Below are positions 1 to 5,167 of a DNA stretch of 5,902 nt, piece after piece. Origin of the DNA: Anaerolineae bacterium. Its GTDB lineage: Bacteria; Chloroflexota; Anaerolineae; SpSt-313. The stretch is taken from positions 1-5,902 of the forward strand of contig JAIMBM010000212.1 of assembly GCA_023511475.1 (NCBI GenBank). Reading direction: 5' to 3'. Every line of letters starts with the position of its first letter. The stretch's first letter is position 1. A program made the position numbers and the translations under genes. Under the pieces are notes generated by a model, which saw nothing but the letters and a program-made list of their open reading frames with translations, had not been told where the DNA came from and did not search any database.

Positions 1-101
1 CCGGGGGCCCCCCCGGGGGCCGGCGGGGCGAGGGGCCCGGCACAACGTGGCCGGGCGCGGGCTGCCCCAAAGTTGAACTGCACCCTGGGCTGCCAAGCCA
101 T
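1..101. other. GC-rich gene-free left edge
   Basis: No convincing reading frame is visible here. The first 20 bases alternate runs of G and C (G5 at 3-7, C7 at 8-14, G5 at 15-19) and can fold on themselves in several ways. A cleaner inverted repeat follows: GCCCGGC at 35-41 pairs with GCCGGGC at 50-56 around an 8-nt loop. No T-run follows, so it is not a standard intrinsic terminator, although it could mark the end of a gene outside the window. The G/C homopolymers right at the edge could also be a sequencing or assembly weak point. Confidence 0.4.
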
Positions 102-131
102 TTGACGCACTCCTTCTCGCCGTGGTACACT
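102..131 (+). promoter_or_regulatory. Sigma70-type promoter for the lipoprotein operon
   Basis: A -35 box TTGACG lies at 102-107 and a -10 box TACACT at 126-131, separated by 18 bp. The -10 is preceded by TGG at 123-125, which gives the TGn extended -10 element. Both boxes match the housekeeping consensus at five and four of six positions. Transcription would start near 138, leaving a leader of about 110 nt before the GTG at 248. The same -35 and a closely similar -10 region recur upstream of the HNH gene, which strengthens the call. Confidence 0.6.
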
Positions 132-247
132 GCCCGCCCGGGACTGTACGCTCCGCCGACAGTCAAGGAGAGCGGCTGGGCTCGCACAGGTCGGGCTGCA
201 GGCGCGCCGCGGCCCGGGCCTCCGTCCTGCACTGAGGAGAAAAGGCT
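132..247 (+). promoter_or_regulatory. Structured 5' leader of the lipoprotein operon
   Basis: This is the stretch from the predicted promoter to the first start codon. GACTGT (142-147) pairs with ACAGTC (159-164) around an 11-nt loop, immediately after the predicted transcription start. Two adjacent palindromes, GGCGCGCC (201-208) and GGCCCGGGCC (211-220), come next. The ribosome binding site GAGGAGA is at 234-240, 7 nt before the GTG. Pyrimidine stretches just upstream (CCTCC 219-223, TCCT 225-228) are complementary to GAGG/AGGA in that site and could mask it. I do not recognise a known riboswitch class. The structural features are seen; any regulatory role is inferred. Confidence 0.35.
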
Positions 248-1450
248 GTGAGAGTGTCGCTCGCGCGTGGGCTTCTGGTTGCCGTCTTGCTGCTGCAGCT
301 TGGCGTGGTCGGCTGCGGCAGCAGACCCTGGCTCTCGGACCTGACCGTGCACCCGGCGCAGATCTCCCCGAACGCCGACGGCAAAGATGACGTCACGCTC
401 ATCAGCTATCGGCTCGGGCGCTCGGCCAGAGTGTCGATCTACTTCGTCGACGCCGCTGGGAACCGACACTACTTCCGCAAGGAGAGCCCGCGGGCCTACT
501 CGCGGGAGCCCTATCAGGTCCTCTTCGGAGGGACCGTCGACGGCCGGTTGCTGCCAGATGGGAGCTACTCCTGTGTAATCGAGGCGGTCGACCGTGCCGG
601 CAACGTTGCCAGCCTCGAGCGGCCGCTCAGGATTGAGGGCGGAGACTCGGAGGCGCTTCGCATCGAGAACCTCTCCATCAGCCCGCCCATCTTTACCCCG
701 AACCGCGACGGTATCGGCGACCGGGTGACCATCGGCTACTATCTGACCAAGGAGGCTACCCGCGTCGACGTCTACCTGCTGAGCAAGACAGGCGAGCGGT
801 ACCCCGTTCCCGAGGACAAGATCCGCAGGATGGGGTCCGCAGGAAGCCATCAGCATGACTATGATGGTGGCGTAGACCTTGGGGCGCAGCCGCCCGCCGA
901 TGGCACCTACACCCTGGTGGTGGAGGCCGAGGATGCCGTCGGCAACAAGGCGCAGGTGAGCGGTCCCCTGACCATCGTCAACGGCGGTGTGCCGCAGGTG
1001 GAGATCGTCAACAGCGCCGTCGAGTGGTCGGCACCGATCGTCAGGCTCGGCGATACGCTGACCTTCACCTGCACCGTGCGCAACACCGGCACCGTACCGG
1101 TGCGGACCAAAGGGCCGGAGCCCGGCTACGTCTACACCATGGACGAGAACTTTAATACTGTGGACATGCCAGAGGAGCCTGGTCTCTTCCGCGTGGGCCT
1201 GGACTATGAGGGGAACTCGGCGGGGCGCACGTATCCCTTCCGCTGGCAGCTCGGCCGCGATGACGAGCTGACCATCATCGATGGCGAAAAGTACCTGATG
1301 CCCGGGCAGACGGTCACCGTGACGGGCGGTCTGCGCATCACCCAGAAGACGGTCCGTGTCGCGCCCTACTTCTGGGCGGGCCTGATCCACGAGAGCGTCT
1401 GGATCGTCATGGACCGCGTCGAGAACACGCAGATCACGATCGAGTTCTGA
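248..1450 (+). CDS. Lipoprotein with two FlgD-type Ig-like domains
   Basis: A predicted exported lipoprotein of 400 aa, probably anchored to the outer face of the cytoplasmic membrane. Residues 1-22 form a signal peptide (R2 and R7, hydrophobic 9-21) ending in a lipobox, V20-V21-G22-C23, with C23 as the acylated cysteine. Two tandem Ig-like units follow. Unit 1 (about 34-129) opens with SPNADGKDD (40-48) and has the PDGSY turn (103-107). Unit 2 (about 139-243) opens with TPNRDGIGD (150-158) and has ADGTY (217-221). Both close on an AxDxxGN-like strand. The Asp-rich openings resemble Ca-binding loops of FlgD_ig/CHU_C-like modules. Residues 250-400 form a third, probably beta-rich domain that I do not recognise. 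The GTG start is chosen because GAGGAGA (234-240) lies 7 nt upstream and the signal peptide begins at once. It is the first gene of the operon. The partner or ligand is unknown; an adhesive or scaffold role is inference. Confidence 0.85.
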   Translation: MRVSLARGLLVAVLLLQLGVVGCGSRPWLSDLTVHPAQISPNADGKDDVTLISYRLGRSARVSIYFVDAAGNRHYFRKESPRAYSREPYQVLFGGTVDGRLLPDGSYSCVIEAVDRAGNVASLERPLRIEGGDSEALRIENLSISPPIFTPNRDGIGDRVTIGYYLTKEATRVDVYLLSKTGERYPVPEDKIRRMGSAGSHQHDYDGGVDLGAQPPADGTYTLVVEAEDAVGNKAQVSGPLTIVNGGVPQVEIVNSAVEWSAPIVRLGDTLTFTCTVRNTGTVPVRTKGPEPGYVYTMDENFNTVDMPEEPGLFRVGLDYEGNSAGRTYPFRWQLGRDDELTIIDGEKYLMPGQTVTVTGGLRITQKTVRVAPYFWAGLIHESVWIVMDRVENTQITIEF

Positions 1451-1482
1451 GGGGCCGGACCATCGGACCGTCCTCAGGAGGT
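1447..1482 (+). promoter_or_regulatory. Stop-codon/RBS hairpin between lipoprotein and PLDc_N genes
   Basis: CTGAGG (1447-1452), which contains the lipoprotein TGA stop at 1448-1450, is the reverse complement of CCTCAG (1472-1477). The right arm runs into the Shine-Dalgarno AGGAGGT (1476-1482) of the next gene. An inner CGG/CCG stem (1456-1458 with 1468-1470) can extend the fold. A ribosome reaching the stop codon would melt the left arm, so the arrangement could couple translation of the two genes. No T-run follows, so it is not an intrinsic terminator. The pairing is visible; the coupling is inferred. Confidence 0.35.
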
Positions 1483-1489
1483 CAAAGCG

Positions 1490-1690
1490 ATGAGCTCAGA
1501 TACCGCGAGGTTCCTGCTCCTCTTGCTCCCGCTGATCGTCCTCCAACTCGCGCTGCTGGCGGCGGCGCTGTGGGACCTCGTGCACCGGGAGCGGGTCCGT
1601 GGCGGCAACAAGTGGGTGTGGGGGATTGTCATCGTGCTCTTCAACATCATCGGGCCGGTGGTTTACTTCCTGTTCGGCCGGGAAGAGTGA
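1490..1690 (+). CDS. Small PLDc_N-domain membrane protein (YxlE-like)
   Basis: A 66-aa integral membrane protein with two predicted helices, at about 7-29 and 42-62, joined by a short basic loop (HRERVRGGNK, 32-41). The segment from D29-L30 through GGNKWVW to N52-IIGP and YFLFGR is the pattern of the PLDc_N family (the N-terminal membrane module of cardiolipin synthases, also found as stand-alone proteins). There is no HKD catalytic motif, so it is not a phospholipase D itself. The start has an excellent AGGAGGT at 1476-1482, 7 nt upstream. The ABC ATPase gene begins 3 nt after its stop, a spacing that suggests translational coupling. In B. subtilis a PLDc_N protein, YxlE, occupies the same place before the ABC genes yxlF and yxlG and takes part in negative regulation of SigY. 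A role as an accessory or regulator of the adjacent exporter is inference. Confidence 0.8.
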   Translation: MSSDTARFLLLLLPLIVLQLALLAAALWDLVHRERVRGGNKWVWGIVIVLFNIIGPVVYFLFGREE

Positions 1691-1693
1691 GGG

Positions 1694-2617
1694 ATGGCTG
1701 GGCTGGCGATCGAGTGCCGGGGTCTGACCAAACGCTACGGCGCGGTGCTGGCCCTGGACGGCCTGAACCTCGAGGTACCGCGCCGGGTCGTGTTTGGCTT
1801 CCTCGGGCCGAACGGTGCGGGCAAGACGACCACGATGAAGATTCTCGCCGGGCTGATCGCGCCGACGGCCGGAGAGGCGAGGATTGCCGGGCGGCCGGTG
1901 TCGCGCGAAGACCCGGCGGTGCGACGCTCGGTCGGCTATCTGCCCGAGGAGCCCGCCTTCTACGGCTGGATGACGCCGCGGGAGTACCTGGTGTTCGTGG
2001 GGGCGCTCGTGGGACTGAGCGGTCCGGAGGCTCGCCGCAGGGCCGACGAGCTGCTGGAGCTGGTCAACCTGCGCGAGGCGGCGCGCCGGCGGATCGGAGG
2101 CTTTTCGCGGGGCATGCGGCAGCGCCTCGGCATCGCACAAGCGCTGGTTGGGAGGCCGGAGGTGCTCCTGCTGGACGAGCCCTCGTCGGCGTTGGACCCT
2201 CTGGGACGGCGCGACGTGCTCGGCCTGATCGAGCGGCTGGCCGAAGAGACGACGGTATTCATGTCGACCCATATCCTTGCGGATGTGGAGAGGGTCTGCC
2301 AGCAGGTGGCGATCATTGCCCAGGGGAGGCTTCTGGCGCAGGCCGGGAAGGAGGAGCTGCGGCAGCGCTATGCAGCGCCGGTCTTTGAGATCGAGACGGC
2401 TGCCGAGGCTCCGGGCCTTGCGGAGCGCCTTCGCGGCCTTCCGTGGGCGGGGCGGGTGGTGCAGGAGGGGAACCTCCTGCGGCTGATGGCCCGCGATGCC
2501 TCGCGGGCCCGGGAGGAGCTGCCGACGGTGCTGGGGACGCTGGGCGGCAATCTGGTGCGCTACGAGCAGGTGCTCCCGACGCTGGAGGACGTGTTCGTGC
2601 GACTCCTGGAGGTCTAG
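1694..2617 (+). CDS. ABC exporter ATP-binding protein (CcmA/DrrA/YxlF-like)
   Basis: The cytoplasmic ATPase subunit of an ABC-2 type exporter, 307 aa, the usual length for the group. Visible motifs, in order: Walker A GPNGAGKTT (38-46); Q-loop region GYLPEE (81-86), with Glu where Gln is usual, common in this subfamily; signature FSRGMRQR (137-144) in place of LSGGQ; Walker B VLLLDEP (157-163) with catalytic E162; D-loop SALDP (165-169); and H-loop H193 in STH. Residues from about 223 form the C-terminal accessory region (DUF4162-like), ending in the typical LPTLEDVFVRLLE (294-306). All catalytic residues are present, so it should be active. The start at 1694 is 3 nt after the preceding stop, with a weak GA-rich ribosome site, and the N-terminus MAGLAIECRGLTKRYG fits the family. 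The permease gene follows after 10 nt. The transported substrate cannot be deduced. Confidence 0.95.
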   Translation: MAGLAIECRGLTKRYGAVLALDGLNLEVPRRVVFGFLGPNGAGKTTTMKILAGLIAPTAGEARIAGRPVSREDPAVRRSVGYLPEEPAFYGWMTPREYLVFVGALVGLSGPEARRRADELLELVNLREAARRRIGGFSRGMRQRLGIAQALVGRPEVLLLDEPSSALDPLGRRDVLGLIERLAEETTVFMSTHILADVERVCQQVAIIAQGRLLAQAGKEELRQRYAAPVFEIETAAEAPGLAERLRGLPWAGRVVQEGNLLRLMARDASRAREELPTVLGTLGGNLVRYEQVLPTLEDVFVRLLEV

Positions 2618-2627
2618 AGGGCGGGCC

Positions 2628-3392
2628 ATGCGGACGAAGGCTCTGATTCGGAAAGAGCTTCTGGAGCAGTGGCGGACGCGGCGCCTGTGGGTGCTCTGCG
2701 CCGTCTTTATCTTCTTTGGCCTGCTGGCCCCGATCACGGCCAGGCTGACTCCGGACCTGCTTCGATGGCTGGCGGCGACGACTCCGGGGGTGGTCTTCCA
2801 GCTGCCGCCTCCATCGGCAGCTGACGTTGTGTCTCAGTACATCAAGAACCTTACTCAGTCGCTGCCTCTGGTGGTGCTGCTGGTGGCGATGGGGGCCGTG
2901 AGCGGGGAGAAGGAGCGGGGCACGCTCCCGATGGTCCTGGCCAAGCCCGTCTCGCGGGGAGCCTTCCTCGGCGCCAAGTTCCTCGGGCTGGCGCTCGCGC
3001 TGGCACTCGCGCTGGGCCTCTGCATGGTGTCGGCCTGCTACTACTCCCTGCTCCTGTTCAATGGGCCGGAGCCTGGCGGGTTTGTGCTCATGAATCTGCT
3101 GGCCGGGCTGTACTTGCTGGTGGTGCTGGCGCTGACTTTTCTGGCGAGCACGCTCGCTGCGAGCACGGTCATGGCAGGGGTGCTGGCCTTTGGCCTTTGG
3201 GCCCTCTTGTTGATCCTCGGCGCACTGCCCCGGGTTGGGCGCGCCTCCCCGACGGCGCTCCTGAGCTGGGCGGGCCGACTGGGGATAGGCCGGCCGGGCG
3301 AGGGGGAGTGGCTGGCCTTGGGGGTGTCCCTGGCTGTCCTCGCGGCGGCGCTCATTGGTGCGTGGCTGCACTTCCGACGGCAGGAGCTGTAG
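2628..3392 (+). CDS. ABC-2 type exporter permease (YxlG/NosY-like)
   Basis: The membrane subunit partnering the ATPase just upstream; 254 aa with six likely transmembrane segments, at about 20-37, 78-93, 115-143, 152-178, 180-200 and 227-248. The cytoplasmic segment after helix 2, SGEKERGTL (92-100) followed by PVSR (107-110), is the conserved motif of ABC-2 membrane proteins of the NosY/YxlG type, thought to contact the ATPase. An extracytoplasmic loop lies between helices 1 and 2 (about 40-77). The same frame stays open upstream to an ATG at 2496, but I chose ATG 2628: it begins MRTKALIRKELLEQWRTRR, the normal N-terminus of this family; AGAGGG (2616-2621) precedes it; and the longer version would overlap the ATPase gene with an unlikely Cys/Arg/Trp-rich extension. 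Export of a lipid, peptide or other envelope compound is inferred only from family. Confidence 0.9.
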   Translation: MRTKALIRKELLEQWRTRRLWVLCAVFIFFGLLAPITARLTPDLLRWLAATTPGVVFQLPPPSAADVVSQYIKNLTQSLPLVVLLVAMGAVSGEKERGTLPMVLAKPVSRGAFLGAKFLGLALALALALGLCMVSACYYSLLLFNGPEPGGFVLMNLLAGLYLLVVLALTFLASTLAASTVMAGVLAFGLWALLLILGALPRVGRASPTALLSWAGRLGIGRPGEGEWLALGVSLAVLAAALIGAWLHFRRQEL

Positions 3393-3425
3393 GATGCGAC
3401 GTCGCCGGCCTGGGAGGGTGCCGAC

Positions 3426-4382
3426 GTGGTGCGACTCGGCATTGTGATCGTGAGCTACAACGTGCGCGAACACCTGCGGCGGTGCCTCGGAGCCGTCGAG
3501 GCGAGCGTGCAGGCGAGCGGCCTCGATGCGGAGGTGGTCGTCGTCGACAACGCCTCGGGGGATGGCTCGGTGAATATGGTCCGGGCCGAGTTTCCGAAGG
3601 TGCGACTCCTGGCCAACGAGGAGAATGCCGGCTTTGCCGCTGCCACGAATCAGGGGCTGCGCGCCCTCGGGTTTCCGGAGGAGGGCGGCCCGGACCTGGC
3701 GATGCTCCTCAATCCCGATACGCTCGTCCGCGGCGCGGCGCTGGCCGAGATGCTGTCGTTCATGGACCGCAACCCGCGGGCCGGGGTTGCCGGCGCCCGC
3801 CTCGTCTATGAGGATGGCAGCTTTCAGCACTCGGCCTTTCGCTACCCTACCCTCTGTATGGCCTTTTTTGACTTTTTTGTGCCCCATCACCGGCTGCTGG
3901 GCAGCCGGCTCAATGGCCGGTACCCGCGGCGGCTGTATCAGGGTGGCAGGCCTTTCGAGATCGACCACCCCCTCGGCGCCGCGATGATGGTGCGCCGCGA
4001 GGCGGCGCTCCAGGCTGGCCTCCTCGACGAGGCCTTTTTCATGTACTGCGAGGAGATCGACTGGTGCCGGCGCATCAAGAAGGCGGGGTGGCACATCTAC
4101 TGCGTGCCCAGGGCCGAGATTGTGCACCTCGAGGGGCGTTCGGCGCGCCAGTTCCGGGAGGAGATGTTCGTCGCCCTCTGGCGTAGCCGCTACCGTCTCT
4201 TCGCGAAGCACAATGGGCCGCTGTACCGCTGGGCGGTGCGCCGGATTGTGGCGCTCGGGCTGCGCCGCGAGATGGCGCGAGTTCGCCGGGTCGCGCAGAG
4301 AGGCGAGCTTGACCCCGAGGCGGCCCAGAGGCGCCTGGCGGCCTGCACACGGGTCCTCGAGCTGGGGAGAGACGCGCCGTGA
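3426..4382 (+). CDS. GT2 glycosyltransferase, rhamnosyltransferase-like (WbbL/RfbF type)
   Basis: A GT-A fold, family 2 glycosyltransferase of 318 aa, likely transferring a sugar from an NDP-sugar to a cell-surface glycan or glycolipid at the cytoplasmic face of the membrane. It opens with VRLGIVIVSYN (2-12). VVDNASGDGS (39-48) supplies nucleotide-binding Asp residues, NAGFAAATNQG (67-77) follows, and NPDT (96-99) is the metal-binding DXD equivalent. MYCEEIDWCRR (206-216) is the family's catalytic acidic motif (usually YxEDxDLCxR; here EExD), and VHLEGRSA (233-240) is the conserved His loop. No transmembrane domain is present; the C-terminal 60 residues are rich in Arg. The GTG at 3426 is preferred because GGGAGGG (3412-3418) lies 7 nt upstream; the next codon, GTG 3429, is an alternative. 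It lies 33 bp after the permease stop and overlaps the next gene by 4 nt. Donor and acceptor are unknown; rhamnose is suggested only by family resemblance. Confidence 0.9.
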   Translation: MVRLGIVIVSYNVREHLRRCLGAVEASVQASGLDAEVVVVDNASGDGSVNMVRAEFPKVRLLANEENAGFAAATNQGLRALGFPEEGGPDLAMLLNPDTLVRGAALAEMLSFMDRNPRAGVAGARLVYEDGSFQHSAFRYPTLCMAFFDFFVPHHRLLGSRLNGRYPRRLYQGGRPFEIDHPLGAAMMVRREAALQAGLLDEAFFMYCEEIDWCRRIKKAGWHIYCVPRAEIVHLEGRSARQFREEMFVALWRSRYRLFAKHNGPLYRWAVRRIVALGLRREMARVRRVAQRGELDPEAAQRRLAACTRVLELGRDAP

Positions 4383-5125
4383 GCGGGCTCTCGGTCGTCA
4401 CACTCGCGCGCGATGAGGAGCGCAACATCGTCGAGTGCCTGCGGAGTGTGGATTGGGCGGACGAGCGCCTGGTCGTCCTTGACCCGCGCACGACCGACCG
4501 GACGGCCGACCTGGCTCGCGAGGCGGGGGCGCGCGTCCTCGAGCGCGTCTTCACCGACTTTGCCGATCAGCACCAGGCGGCGCTCTCGCTTGCCCGCTAC
4601 GACTGGGTGCTCTCCCTGGATGCCGATGAGCGCGTCACCCTGGAGCTGGCGGAGGAGGTGCGGGAGGTCATCCGGCGGGAGTCCCCGGTGGGGTGGTGGG
4701 TGCCCAGACACAACATCATCTGGGGCCGTGAGATTCGTCATGCCGGCTGGTACCCCGACTACCAGTTGCGACTCATGCGCCGCGACCGGGCGCGGTACGA
4801 TCCGATGCGCCCCGTGCACGAGCTTGTGATCCTCGATGGGGAGGCCGGGTATCTGCGGAATGCTTTGGTGCACTATAACTATCGCACGGTCGGGGAGTTC
4901 TTGCGCAAGCAGGACCACTATGCGACGCTGCATGCGCGCGCGCTCCGTGCTTGCGGGGTGCGCCCGCGGTGGCGGAGCCTGCTCGGGCAGCCGGCGCGCG
5001 AGTTCTGGCGGCGCTTTGTGGCTCTCAAGGGATATCGGGATGGGGGGCATGGCCTGCTGCTCAGCATTCTCGTGGCGTACTATCAGGGGGTAGCGTACTG
5101 GCGGCTGCGCAGGCGGGAAGATTGA
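4379..5125 (+). CDS. GT2 glycosyltransferase, WaaE/KdtX-like
   Basis: A second family 2 glycosyltransferase, 248 aa, of the WaaE/KdtX group (named for LPS core glucosyltransferases, but widespread in bacteria without LPS). It starts SVVTLARDEERNI (5-17), carries the DXD motif in LDADERV (80-86), and has WYPDYQLRLMRR (124-135), VHE (146-148) and HYNYRTVGEFLRKQDHYA (165-182), all typical of the group. The usual VVDSGSTDGT segment reads VLDPRTTDRT (33-42): both Asp residues are kept, but Pro-Arg replaces Ser-Gly. Residues 225-241 are hydrophobic and could sit on or in the membrane. The GTG start overlaps the previous stop (GTGA, 4379-4382), and GGGGAG (4363-4368) lies 10 nt upstream, so translation is probably coupled and the two enzymes probably serve the same glycan. 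This is the last gene of the operon; its TGA lies inside the -35 box of the next promoter. Substrates are unknown. Confidence 0.9.
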   Translation: MSGLSVVTLARDEERNIVECLRSVDWADERLVVLDPRTTDRTADLAREAGARVLERVFTDFADQHQAALSLARYDWVLSLDADERVTLELAEEVREVIRRESPVGWWVPRHNIIWGREIRHAGWYPDYQLRLMRRDRARYDPMRPVHELVILDGEAGYLRNALVHYNYRTVGEFLRKQDHYATLHARALRACGVRPRWRSLLGQPAREFWRRFVALKGYRDGGHGLLLSILVAYYQGVAYWRLRRRED

Positions 5126-5150
5126 CGTGGCCACCCGAAAGTGCTATACT
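5122..5150 (+). promoter_or_regulatory. Near-consensus extended -10 promoter for the HNH gene
   Basis: TTGACG at 5122-5127 (five of six matches to the -35 consensus) and TATACT at 5145-5150 (five of six matches to the -10 consensus) are separated by exactly 17 bp, and TGC at 5142-5144 supplies the TGn extended -10 element. The -35 box contains the TGA stop codon of the upstream glycosyltransferase (5123-5125). Transcription should begin near 5156-5158, so the HNH gene would form its own unit, probably expressed constitutively by the housekeeping sigma factor. No operator-like repeat is apparent around it. Confidence 0.8.
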
Positions 5151-5156
5151 CCCGAT

Positions 5157-5162
5157 AGGTGA
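5157..5162 (+). promoter_or_regulatory. Ribosome binding site deciding the HNH start
   Basis: AGGTGA is a perfect six-base match to the anti-Shine-Dalgarno sequence and lies 5 nt before ATG 5168. It also contains the GTG at 5159 that gives the longest frame. Using it as a ribosome site therefore favours the ATG as the start. The predicted transcription start falls on or next to this site, so the leader would be only about 10-12 nt. Confidence 0.55.
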
Positions 5163-5167
5163 CGATA

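Noticed and set aside
1..20. G/C runs at the left end as a repeat array or origin-like element
   Set aside because: Only one short alternation of G and C runs is present, with no repeat unit beyond it. It may be a sequencing or assembly edge effect.
2496..2627. N-terminal extension of 44 residues on the permease, from ATG 2496
   Set aside because: It lies inside the ATPase gene in another frame and is Cys/Arg/Trp-rich and unlike the family. The ATG at 2628 has a ribosome site and gives the standard N-terminus.
1690..2627. ATPase as a Wzt-type polysaccharide exporter subunit, because glycosyltransferases follow
   Set aside because: The C-terminal portion is the short DUF4162-like region ending in LEDVF, and the permease has the NosY-type SGEKERGTL motif. 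Both point to the general ABC-2 exporter group rather than Wzm/Wzt.
1496..2737. Open frame of 413 codons on the minus strand opposite the PLDc_N and ATPase genes
   Set aside because: The composition is His/Arg/Gln-rich with no recognisable motif, and it lies opposite an ATPase with every expected motif. It is a shadow of the coding strand.
2313..4211. Open frame of 632 codons on the minus strand opposite the ATPase, permease and first glycosyltransferase
   Set aside because: It spans three confidently assigned + strand genes, and its product is low-complexity (Arg, Pro, Gln, His-rich) without any domain. GC-rich DNA often leaves the opposite strand free of stops.
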